Assembly: GCA_964476375.1 (NCBI GenBank)
Contig: CAYYZW010000092.1
Span: 1 to 5,577 of the forward strand
Direction: 5' to 3'
Length of the DNA stretch: 5,577 bases
Source of the DNA: SAT2750 sp964476375
GTDB lineage: Bacteria; Planctomycetota; Planctomycetia; Pirellulales; Pirellulaceae
Shown piece after piece: positions 1 to 5,577 of the stretch; positions within the stretch are counted from its first letter, which is position 1, and every line of letters starts with the position of its first letter. Both the position numbers and the translations under genes were made by a program. Below the pieces are notes generated by a model that was given only the letters and a program-made list of their open reading frames with translations, was not told where the DNA came from and ran no database searches.

Positions 1-1
1 T

Positions 2-1078
2 CGTCTTAACACGATGGGCTGGAAGGATGGCCAGGACCAGGTCCTCTGCATCGACACGGCCACTGGCACGACCATCTGGAAGCAATCCTACCGTTGCCCG
101 GCGTACGGCAGACTGAGCGAGGGGGACAAGGGGATCTACTCCGGCCCCTCCTCCTGTCCCAGTTACGACTCCCGGACAGGGTACCTCTACACGCTCAGTA
201 CCGACGGTGACCTCCACTGCTGGGATACCGCCGCAGAGGGCCGCACCGTCTGGAGCATGAACCTCTACGACAGCTACCAGGTTCCCAAGCGACCCAAGGT
301 AGGCCGGCGGCAGCTTCGTGATTACGGCTACACCACCGCACCGCTGCTGCAGGGGGACGCAGTGATCGTGGAAGTGGGAGATGACGAGGGCAACCTGATG
401 GGATTCTCCAAGAAGACCGGCCAGCGGCTCTGGGTTTCCGAGTCCACGGACCCGGCCGGTCACACCGGGGGGATTGCTCCGATCGTGGTCGAGGGAGTCC
501 CCTGTGTGGCAGTCCTGACCATCCGCAACCTGCTGGTGGCACGGATCGACGATGGGCAGGAAGGGAAAACGGTCGCCGAGTTCCCCTGGGTGACGGATTT
601 TGCCAACAATGTTGCCACGCCCTCCGTACGGGAGAACTCGGTCATCATTACCTCGGAATACAACCAGTACGCGACAGCACGAATCGACGTCACCCTCTCC
701 GGGATGAAACAGGTCTGGAAACAGCCCTATGCCTCCGGTGTCTGCCCGCCGGTAATCTACAACGGCCATGTCTACTGGTGCTGGCGAGGCGTCTACTGCC
801 TGAACTTTGAGACCGGCACACCGGTCTGGCGAGGAGGGGTTTTCGGTGATACCGCATCCTGCATCGTCACCTCGGATGGACGGCTGGTGATCTGGGGACG
901 ACGGGGGGACCTGGTACTGGCCGAGACGGCCGATCGTTCACCCGACAAATACACGGAACTCGCTCGCCAGAAAGACCTGATGGAGAATGACGCCTGGCCA
1001 CACATCGTGCTCGCCGGCGGAAAACTCTACTGCAAGGACCGGGATGGTAACATGAAGTGCTTTGTCGTGAAGCCGTGA
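2..1078 (+). CDS. PQQ-like beta-propeller repeat protein, 5' end outside window
   Basis: The reading frame is open from the left edge. The Met at base 14 is probably internal, because the residues around it (LNTMGWKDGQDQVLCIDTATG) already form a propeller blade. The protein is built from repeated units of the type 'hydrophobic strand, D/N-G, hydrophobic strand, D-x-x-TG-x-x-x-W'. Counted from that Met, examples lie at about residues 7-26 (CIDTATGTTIW), 57-82 (LYTLSTDGDLHCWDTAAEGRTVW), 116-141 (GNLMGFSKKTGQRLW), 250-273 (VYCLNFETGTPVW) and 336-351 (KLYCKDRDGNMKCF). This is the PQQ/BamB-like beta-propeller fold. Planctomycetes encode many such proteins, usually exported and without proven quinone binding. 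I see no enzymatic motif, so a binding or scaffold role is as likely as a dehydrogenase. The missing N-terminus would normally hold the signal peptide. The stop is TGA at 1076-1078, 7 bp from the end of the convergent neighbour. The fold is fairly sure; the function is unknown. Confidence 0.85.
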   Translation, partial: RLNTMGWKDGQDQVLCIDTATGTTIWKQSYRCPAYGRLSEGDKGIYSGPSSCPSYDSRTGYLYTLSTDGDLHCWDTAAEGRTVWSMNLYDSYQVPKRPKVGRRQLRDYGYTTAPLLQGDAVIVEVGDDEGNLMGFSKKTGQRLWVSESTDPAGHTGGIAPIVVEGVPCVAVLTIRNLLVARIDDGQEGKTVAEFPWVTDFANNVATPSVRENSVIITSEYNQYATARIDVTLSGMKQVWKQPYASGVCPPVIYNGHVYWCWRGVYCLNFETGTPVWRGGVFGDTASCIVTSDGRLVIWGRRGDLVLAETADRSPDKYTELARQKDLMENDAWPHIVLAGGKLYCKDRDGNMKCFVVKP

Positions 1079-1085
1079 CCGATCC

Positions 1086-2702
1086 CTAGCGCCGGATCCA
1101 TAATTCCGCACCGACCAGCCTGACCCCGTCCTTCCTGGTTTTCACCATCACCCGGTTGGCTCCCTGCTTGATCGCCTGCAGCGGGACCTTGCAGACGTAA
1201 CGCTGTACGCCTGCCACTTTCTTCCCCCCGGCGGTGGGCCCGAAGTTCGCCGACCCAAAGAGAATTTCTGGTGTACTCTCCTCGTCCAGGCCAGTGAAAT
1301 CCACCCTCAGTTCCGCGGTCACATCAAAGCCGACCCCGCTGAGATCTTCCGGCACCTCCATGCTCGACCGCTCAAATTCATTGGCCTTGAGAACGAGGGG
1401 GAGTGCCTTGCTAAAATCCGCTGCATCCTTGGCCCAGTAATGCGAGGGCATCCAGAAACCCGCGTCCGAGATCCCGTACATGATGTCCGAGTCATGCAGC
1501 TTGTCCGGAGAGCCAAGCCTGCCCAGGATCGTCCTGGCATAGGCTTGATCCTCTTCGCTCCCTGGACCCGGAAAAAGGTTGAACGTGTAGATCCCGTCGG
1601 CGCCCTGGGCGAGGTGACGCGAGGCCACCCCATACCAGGCTTCCGGGGGCTGCTTTGCACCGGTTCCCCGGGGAGAACGGTAGATCAATCCGGACTGGCT
1701 GATCGCCGGATAGATCGGGACATCGTGTTCCCTGGCCAGGGCAACCAGTTCACCGAGGGGAAGATCAAACGTGACATAGCCTCCCCCGCCCACCAGCAGA
1801 TCCAGGTACTTCTCGGTCAGCCAGGATTGAATATCGATCCCGATGGTACGGCAGCGGGCCGGCGTGGAGGGAACACGTGCTGCCAGCAGGAACGGCTTTC
1901 CCTGCAGTTCCCCCTGCGTGCGGAGCAGGCCGTGGATCTTGCTGACCAGCCTGGTGAGAATCCCCACCTGCTTCTCCGTCGTCGGTTTTCCGTCATACGT
2001 GCTGCGAAAATAGCAGGGTGCCCGCAGGAAATCCAGCTCGACACCATCCACATCGTAATTCACCAGTACTTCCTCGATAATCTCCAGCATCCGCGGCTCC
2101 ACGTCAGGATGCTCGAAATCAACCAGGCTCCAGAGCCGGCGACGGTCGTTGTACTGCTTCGCCTCTTCCAGCGTTGACATCACCCGACTGGGATCCTGCT
2201 GTTTCCACTTGGACAGAAACGCCGGGGTCCAGGCATCATGGATATCGTTCATCCGCAACGTCCAGATCGTCTCCAGGCCGTTGGCCCGAGCAAACTCGCT
2301 CGACATCCGCAGGCCATCTGTCTCCTGGTCGATGAAGCGGGCGAGCTGGTTATCGGCAAATTGCCCCCCCTTGGCCCTGAAGATCTCGGCCACGCGGGTA
2401 TCGTGGCTGAAGTGATTAAAGCTCTGGGTCGTACAGTAGAAGATGCTGTCGACATCGGTCCCCAGAAGTGGCGTGTGGCGGACCGCAAGAAACTTCTCCC
2501 GAGTATCTGCCCCCTTGGCCCAGATGTCGTCACCGTCGTTGTTGAAGATCACGCGGCGGCGGATACGACCGGCATCCCTGCGGGCAGCCCCCAGGGCCGC
2601 CCTCTCCATCGCCTCCAGCGGCTTCCCCCCTGTCCAGCCCCGACCAATCGCCATACTTCCGGCCATCATCCCAAGCAGGAATTCACGGCGCGCTGTTTTC
2701 AT
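1086..2702 (-). CDS. Tat-exported glycoside-hydrolase-like (family 10-like barrel) protein
   Basis: The 538-residue product starts MKTARREFLLGMMAGSMAIG. This is a Tat signal (RREFL at residues 5-9) followed by a short hydrophobic stretch, so it is probably exported folded. Residues about 48-400 read like a TIM barrel of the GHL10 type: RRVIFNNDGDD near 49, IWTLRMNDIHDAW near 146-158, YDVDGVELDFLR at 216-227, LLAARVPS near 272-279, and GADGIYTFNLF near 367-377. Glu222 and Asp224 in the VELDF strand end are natural acid candidates, by analogy with barrel glycosidases. Residues about 405-538 look like a separate all-beta C-terminal domain, possibly carbohydrate-binding. GGAG lies 8 nt upstream of the ATG and fixes the start. 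The gene follows the redoxin gene on the same strand with an 84-bp gap, and I see no promoter there, so co-transcription is possible. Substrate and catalytic activity are not known. The assignment rests on fold-like motifs, not on a close named homologue. Confidence 0.75.
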   Translation of the reverse strand: MKTARREFLLGMMAGSMAIGRGWTGGKPLEAMERAALGAARRDAGRIRRRVIFNNDGDDIWAKGADTREKFLAVRHTPLLGTDVDSIFYCTTQSFNHFSHDTRVAEIFRAKGGQFADNQLARFIDQETDGLRMSSEFARANGLETIWTLRMNDIHDAWTPAFLSKWKQQDPSRVMSTLEEAKQYNDRRRLWSLVDFEHPDVEPRMLEIIEEVLVNYDVDGVELDFLRAPCYFRSTYDGKPTTEKQVGILTRLVSKIHGLLRTQGELQGKPFLLAARVPSTPARCRTIGIDIQSWLTEKYLDLLVGGGGYVTFDLPLGELVALAREHDVPIYPAISQSGLIYRSPRGTGAKQPPEAWYGVASRHLAQGADGIYTFNLFPGPGSEEDQAYARTILGRLGSPDKLHDSDIMYGISDAGFWMPSHYWAKDAADFSKALPLVLKANEFERSSMEVPEDLSGVGFDVTAELRVDFTGLDEESTPEILFGSANFGPTAGGKKVAGVQRYVCKVPLQAIKQGANRVMVKTRKDGVRLVGAELWIRR

Positions 2703-2786
2703 GCTGACATCTCCATCGATTCAACAAGGGCGCACCCGGGGCGCAGAAGGGACGCGAGTGGCTTACTCTTGCCGAGCATGCCCTGA
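2703..2786. other. 84-bp spacer between redoxin and glycosidase-like genes
   Basis: Apart from the ribosome binding site, I see no convincing -35/-10 pair and no hairpin followed by a T-run. A GC-rich patch near 2730-2743 could fold only a 4-bp GCGC stem. The lack of a terminator fits read-through from the redoxin gene, but this is inference from absence. Confidence 0.4.
2711..2714 (-). promoter_or_regulatory. Ribosome binding site of the glycosidase-like gene
   Basis: On the minus strand this reads GGAG, 8 nt before the ATG at 2702. The spacing and match to the anti-Shine-Dalgarno sequence support the start that gives the intact Tat signal. Confidence 0.65.
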
Positions 2787-3359
2787 CTATTTCTCCGGTG
2801 TCGTCTCCTTGAGATCGACCTTCTCGGTACCGAGCAGATCGGCAACCTTTCCGGAGAGGATGTTGGCGATCAGGCCATTGGGATCACAGCCGGCTGCGAT
2901 CGATCGAATACGGCCACCTTTTTCGATGAGGAAATTGGTGGGCATCGTCTTGGTCTGAAATGTCGACCAGCTCTTGCCTTCCTTGTCCACGGCGTAGAGC
3001 ATATTCAGCTTCTTCTGCTTGACGTAATCTTCCACCTTCTCATCCGGCATGCGGAAGATGGCCACGCTCGTCAGGCCCTTGCCCTCGTAGGCCTTGTGAA
3101 GCGACTGGAAATAAGCAAGTTCCTTGTCACAACCGGAGCACCCACAGGTCAATCGGACAAGCACGGGGCCCTTGGCACTGAGTGCCTTGAGGTCCACCAG
3201 CTTTCCCTGGGAGTCCTTGATCTGGAAAGCCGGAGCCTGGCTATCAACCACGACCGTCTTCTCAGGCTGCTTGGCTTCTTCCTTGGGCTCATCGGCACCA
3301 AGACCTTGAAATGAAAACGCAAGGGTACAAGCCATAATTCCAAGAATAAACCGTCTCAT
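2787..3359 (-). CDS. Exported thioredoxin-fold redoxin (AhpC/TSA-TlpA-like)
   Basis: The 190-residue product starts MRRFILGIMACTLAFSFQGLGA, a Sec signal peptide likely cut after GLGA (residue 22). A charged linker follows (EPKEEAKQPEK). The thioredoxin-like domain spans about residues 38-170: SQAPAFQIKDSQGKLVDL at the start, the active-site segment VLVRLTCGCSGCDKEL (Cys72, Cys74, Cys77), and the cis-proline segment TMPTNFLIEKGGRI (Pro140). The family reduces disulfides or peroxides in the envelope, using a CxxC or a single peroxidatic Cys. Here Cys74-Ser-Gly-Cys77 is the CxxC, with an extra Cys72 two residues before it where TlpA-like proteins usually have Trp-Cys. Cys158 is a further cysteine near the C-terminus. 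The frame is open to an ATG 17 codons upstream (3410), but I chose 3359: TAAGGAG sits 6 nt before it and it opens the signal peptide directly. Whether the protein is a thiol-disulfide reductase or a peroxidase cannot be decided here. Confidence 0.85.
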   Translation of the reverse strand: MRRFILGIMACTLAFSFQGLGADEPKEEAKQPEKTVVVDSQAPAFQIKDSQGKLVDLKALSAKGPVLVRLTCGCSGCDKELAYFQSLHKAYEGKGLTSVAIFRMPDEKVEDYVKQKKLNMLYAVDKEGKSWSTFQTKTMPTNFLIEKGGRIRSIAAGCDPNGLIANILSGKVADLLGTEKVDLKETTPEK

Positions 3360-3365
3360 GCCACG

Positions 3366-3372
3366 CTCCTTA
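3366..3372 (-). promoter_or_regulatory. Strong ribosome binding site deciding the redoxin start
   Basis: On the minus strand this reads TAAGGAG, nearly a full anti-Shine-Dalgarno match, 6 nt before the ATG at 3359. It favours this start over the upstream in-frame ATG at 3410, which would put 17 polar residues in front of the signal peptide. Confidence 0.75.
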
Positions 3373-3414
3373 TCGATCCAGGGGACTGAATGTAATGTTT
3401 GATTGCACATGCAG

Positions 3415-3444
3415 ATTCTAGCGGCCAGGCAGGATCTACTGCAA
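3415..3444 (-). promoter_or_regulatory. Candidate sigma70-type promoter of the redoxin gene
   Basis: On the minus strand TTGCAG (3444-3439) is followed after 18 nt by TAGAAT (3420-3415). TAGAAT matches the TATAAT consensus at 5 of 6 positions; the -35 matches only TTG. Transcription would start near 3408, leaving a leader of about 50 nt that contains the strong ribosome binding site. The position in the 158-bp gap after apbE suggests that the redoxin gene can be transcribed independently of apbE. Based on consensus matching only. Confidence 0.45.
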
Positions 3445-3517
3445 GTGGTTTTCTTGAAGCCCCCCCCATCAGGACGGTTTTAAAGGGCTATTTTTACCAT
3501 CGGCACCATTTCCCTGT

Positions 3518-4615
3518 TCACTTTCCGGTATCTCCGGTAACTTTGTCAGGAAAACCGGGCGTGCTGGAACGGACCAGGACATCCTTTTTGACGGAGAGAA
3601 CCTGTGTTTCCACACCACGCCAGTGCCGCACCAGCCTGGTACCGCGACGAGGCCCCAGAACACTGACTGCGGATGCCACGGCGTCGGCCAGCGTTCCATT
3701 GACGGCGATCACGGTCACGCTGCTCCGGTTTACAAGGCCAATCCCTGTCCTGGGGTCCACGATATGGGAATAACGGACACCCTTGATCTGAACGTACTGG
3801 TGGGCATCGCCGGAGGTGGCAACTCCCACATTGGCCAGTTCCACGACCCGCTCCGCCCTTTCCGGATCCAGCCCGGCGACACCGACTTTCCAGCCACCAC
3901 GTCCTGGAGGCGCGTCCCCCAGGGCCATGTCCCCCCCACAATCCACCAGTGCGGAGCGGAGCCCCATACCGGAGATCTCCTCCAGTGCCAGGTCGGCTGC
4001 CATTCCCTTGCCAATACCTCCAAAATCGAGCCGCATTCCTGGCCGGGTTAACTGGACCGCCCGTCGTCCCATGTCGAACCGGAGCAGCCGGTATCCAACC
4101 GCCTGACGGGCGGCAGCCAACCGTTCAGTCGAAGGCAGCTCGCGCTGCCTGTGGGCTCGTCGCCAGAGCCGGCTGAGCGGCCCAACGGTCACATCAAAAG
4201 CCCCATCACTTTTCCGCGACACGAACACGCTTACCTGCAGAGCCTGCCAGAGATCCGGGGAGACGGGCTCGGGTTCCGCCATCGGCGACAACTGCCCAAG
4301 ACGACTGGCCTCGCTCTGCTGGTCGTAATCACTCAGCACCCTTTCGAGTTTTTCGATCCGGGAAAACCCCGCCCGGAACGCCGCCTCGGCCTCTTCGTCT
4401 GACCCCGCGTAAAGGATGATCTGGACATCGGTTCCCAGCTGCCGCTGCCTGGCTTCATACCGCTTGAGCGGCTCGGCATCTGCCATGGAGGGGATGACCA
4501 GGGGCAGCTGGATCAGGAGGAAAGAAATAATGCCAGGAAAGAACCGCCCTGTCCGGCCAAGACCCCTGCATCGTGGAAATAGTCGTGGCTGTAGCGGTGG
4601 ATTCATTGAAGACAT
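3518..4615 (-). CDS. apbE: FAD:protein FMN transferase (ApbE family), exported
   Basis: The 365-residue product belongs to the ApbE family, which uses Mg2+ and FAD to attach FMN covalently to Thr/Ser of envelope flavoproteins. Family motifs appear in order: RQLGTDVQIILY (57-68), LSDYDQQSEASRL (94-106), DGAFDVTVGPLSRLW (137-151), LDFGGIGKGMAAD (196-208), VDCGGDMAL (224-232), GVATSGD (264-270), YSHIVDPRTG (282-291) and LADAVASAVSVLG (309-321). The last carries the metal-binding Asp, with Ser at a site where Thr is common. Length is normal for the family. A hydrophobic stretch at about 25-43 (FFPGIISFLLIQLPLVIPS) after a basic N-terminus acts as signal peptide or anchor. There is no lipobox cysteine at its end, unlike many ApbE lipoproteins. 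The start is uncertain: Met1 (4615) and Met4 (4606) are both possible and neither has a good ribosome binding site. No protein with an obvious FMN-acceptor domain is encoded in the window. Family assignment is very sure. Confidence 0.95.
   Translation of the reverse strand: MSSMNPPLQPRLFPRCRGLGRTGRFFPGIISFLLIQLPLVIPSMADAEPLKRYEARQRQLGTDVQIILYAGSDEEAEAAFRAGFSRIEKLERVLSDYDQQSEASRLGQLSPMAEPEPVSPDLWQALQVSVFVSRKSDGAFDVTVGPLSRLWRRAHRQRELPSTERLAAARQAVGYRLLRFDMGRRAVQLTRPGMRLDFGGIGKGMAADLALEEISGMGLRSALVDCGGDMALGDAPPGRGGWKVGVAGLDPERAERVVELANVGVATSGDAHQYVQIKGVRYSHIVDPRTGIGLVNRSSVTVIAVNGTLADAVASAVSVLGPRRGTRLVRHWRGVETQVLSVKKDVLVRSSTPGFPDKVTGDTGK
3522..3539. repeat. Short imperfect tandem duplication at the apbE 3' end
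   Basis: Two adjacent 9-bp units, TTTCCGGTA and TCTCCGGTA on the plus strand, match at 8 of 9 positions. They encode the last residues of ApbE, VTGDTGK, beyond the conserved domain. Probably a small slippage duplication in an unconstrained tail. Confidence 0.4.
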
Positions 4616-4628
4616 CTCGACCAGCCGT

Positions 4629-4634
4629 TATCCT
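4629..4634 (+). promoter_or_regulatory. Candidate -10 box for the Gfo/Idh/MocA gene (-35 at 4606-4611)
   Basis: TTGAAG at 4606-4611 and TATCCT at 4629-4634 are separated by 17 nt and each match the sigma70 consensus at 4 of 6 positions. Transcription would begin near 4641, giving a leader of about 113 nt that holds all of the inverted repeats described for this intergenic region. The -35 would lie inside the first codons of apbE. Weak evidence, from consensus matching only. Confidence 0.3.
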
Positions 4635-4655
4635 GTAAGGTGGACTTTCCAGGTA

Positions 4656-4716
4656 TTCCCGGGGAAGTGTAACACGCAGCGTGGCCCGCATGTCAACGGG
4701 TGCGGTGGGTGCCCAC
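4656..4716. repeat. Cluster of four short inverted repeats in the divergent intergenic region
   Basis: Four inverted repeats with one- or two-base centres lie within 61 bp: TTCCC-G-GGGAA (4656-4666), GTGT-A-ACAC (4667-4675), CACGC-A-GCGTG (4673-4683) and GTGGG-TG-CCCAC (4705-4716). The second and third share three bases. Loops of one or two bases are too short for RNA hairpins with these stems, so protein-binding half-sites are a more natural reading. The first two overlap the candidate apbE -10 box. The arms are only 4-5 bp, so chance cannot be excluded. Confidence 0.4.
4666..4696 (-). promoter_or_regulatory. Candidate sigma70-type promoter of apbE
   Basis: On the minus strand TTGACA (4696-4691), a perfect -35 hexamer, is followed after 19 nt by TACACT (4671-4666), which matches TATAAT at 4 of 6 positions including the TA and the final T. 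The spacer is 1-2 nt longer than ideal, as is often seen at activator-dependent promoters. Transcription would start near 4659, about 44 nt before the apbE ATG. Confidence 0.4.
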
Positions 4717-4753
4717 AGTGAAAAACAGGACACATTTCAGAAGAGAGAATCCC

Positions 4754-5577
4754 ATGAGCCAGCAGCCCAAGGCTTCCACAAGCACACGACGCAGTTTCCT
4801 CAAGAAGTCATCGATCCTGGTGGCCGGCAGTGCCGTGGGTGGCAGTCTGACTATCGCCCAGGCGGCACACCCCTTTGGCACCGACACGATCAAGGTCGGG
4901 CTGGTCGGCTGCGGTGGCCGGGGTACCGGGGCGGCCATCCAGGCCATGAACACATCCGGCGGCGACGTCAACCTGGTCGCCATGGGAGATGTTTTTGAAG
5001 ACCGGCTGCAGGGCTCCTACCGTTCGATCAAGGGCAAGCACGGGGACAAGGTCAAGGTCACCAAGGATACCCAGTTTGTCGGCTATGACGCCTTCGAGAA
5101 GGTGCTTGGCAGCGAGATCGACATGATCATCCTGGCGACTCCTCCCGGATTCCGCCCCATGCACTTCGAGGCCGCGGTCAAAGCCGGCAAGAATGTTTTC
5201 ATGGAAAAACCGGTTGCGACCGACGCGCCTGGCGTCCGCCGGGTCCTGGAAGCAAACAAGATTGCCAAGGAGAAGGGCCTGGCAGTCCAGGTCGGCCTGC
5301 AGCGACGTCACGAGGTCGCTTATCGCGAGACGATGACCAAGATCAAGGAAGAAGGGTTGATCGGTGACATTATCCTCACGCGTGCCTACTGGAATAGCGG
5401 TGGCGTCTGGGTCCGGCCCCGCCAGGAGAACCAGACCGAACTGGAATACCAGATGCGCAACTGGTACTACTTCAACTGGCTCTGTGGTGACCACATCGAC
5501 GAGCAACATATCCACAACATTGACGTGATCAACTGGCTGATGGACGGTTTTCCCGTCACAGCCCAGGGGCAGGGAGG
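4754..5577 (+). CDS. Tat-exported Gfo/Idh/MocA-family oxidoreductase, 3' end outside window
   Basis: The frame runs from ATG 4754 to the right edge without a stop, giving 274 residues; family members usually have 350-450. The N-terminus MSQQPKASTSTRRSFLKKSS carries an almost ideal Tat motif (TRRSFLK at 11-17). A hydrophobic stretch follows, with probable cleavage after AQA or AQAA (36-38). The Rossmann domain starts at about residue 45: IKVGLVGCGGRGTGA holds the GxGGRG nucleotide-binding loop (52-57), MIILATPP lies near 124-131, and the family's EKP motif with catalytic Lys152 is at 151-153. The second domain begins at about 185. The segment GDHIDEQHIHNIDVINW (245-261) replaces the usual DxGxHxxD by ExHxHxxD and keeps His254 and Asp257. 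Family members are NAD(P)-dependent dehydrogenases or sugar-modifying enzymes; Tat export fits a protein loaded with its cofactor in the cytoplasm. The substrate is unknown. GAGAG a few bases upstream is a modest ribosome binding site. The gene is divergent from apbE across 138 bp. Confidence 0.93.
   Translation, partial: MSQQPKASTSTRRSFLKKSSILVAGSAVGGSLTIAQAAHPFGTDTIKVGLVGCGGRGTGAAIQAMNTSGGDVNLVAMGDVFEDRLQGSYRSIKGKHGDKVKVTKDTQFVGYDAFEKVLGSEIDMIILATPPGFRPMHFEAAVKAGKNVFMEKPVATDAPGVRRVLEANKIAKEKGLAVQVGLQRRHEVAYRETMTKIKEEGLIGDIILTRAYWNSGGVWVRPRQENQTELEYQMRNWYYFNWLCGDHIDEQHIHNIDVINWLMDGFPVTAQGQG

Noticed and set aside
1440..2177. Long plus-strand open frame (245 codons) opposite the glycosidase-like gene
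   Set aside because: Its translation is rich in R, P, G and Q without domain features, and the opposite strand has a Tat signal, barrel motifs and a ribosome binding site.
2730..2743. GC-rich GCGC repeat as a terminator after the redoxin gene
   Set aside because: The stem would be only 4 bp and no T-run follows on the minus strand.
3325..3359. Cys11 of the redoxin as a lipoprotein lipobox (GIMAC)
   Set aside because: Met at the -2 position is atypical and only about seven hydrophobic residues precede the Cys. The signal with cleavage after GLGA fits better.
3460..3467. Run of eight C (G on the minus strand) upstream of the redoxin promoter, as a possible phase-variation tract
   Set aside because: Runs of seven C occur inside genes of this window too (near 2365 and 3930), so the tract is not exceptional and lies outside the -35/-10 spacer.
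4808..5515. Long antisense open frame (235 codons) opposite the Gfo/Idh/MocA gene
   Set aside because: It lies wholly inside a gene with clear family motifs, its translation resembles no family, and such frames are common opposite GC-rich genes.
1..5577. RNA genes, CRISPR arrays, insertion sequences, att sites
   Set aside because: No tRNA-like cloverleaf, regularly spaced repeats, transposase motifs or long terminal repeats were seen on reading both strands.

Overview
The window looks like a chromosomal segment from a planctomycete, probably a Pirellula/Rhodopirellula/Gimesia-like member of Planctomycetia. The assignment rests on protein style, not on a marker gene. It holds a PQQ-like beta-propeller protein, a Tat-exported Gfo/Idh/MocA oxidoreductase with the 'GDHI.EQHIHNIDV' signature common in that phylum, a Tat-exported glycosidase-like barrel protein and small exported redoxins, all in GC-rich DNA.

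Layout. Bases 2-1078 (+) are the 3' part of a beta-propeller gene that begins before the window. It converges, with only 7 bp between stop codons, on a three-gene minus-strand block. Read in its own direction, that block is an ApbE-type FAD:protein FMN transferase (4615-3518), a Sec-exported thioredoxin-fold redoxin (3359-2787) and a Tat-exported glycoside-hydrolase-like protein (2702-1086). A 138-bp divergent intergenic region follows (4616-4753). It carries candidate promoters in both directions and a run of short inverted repeats. From 4754 (+) a Tat-dependent Gfo/Idh/MocA dehydrogenase gene runs off the right edge.

How the genes relate. All four proteins whose N-terminus is visible carry an export signal: Tat for the oxidoreductase and the glycosidase-like protein, Sec for the redoxin and the FMN transferase. 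The window is therefore mostly an envelope inventory that handles redox cofactors, disulfides and probably carbohydrates. The redoxin has its own strong ribosome binding site and a plausible promoter. The glycosidase-like gene has no visible promoter and may be read through from the redoxin gene. No shared pathway is proven by the sequence.

No RNA genes, CRISPR arrays, insertion sequences or phage remnants were seen. I do not see a convincing new multi-gene system. The points most worth a second look are the inverted-repeat cluster at the divergent promoter, the uncharacterised exported barrel protein, the CGCSGC active site of the redoxin and the lack of a visible flavinylation partner for ApbE.
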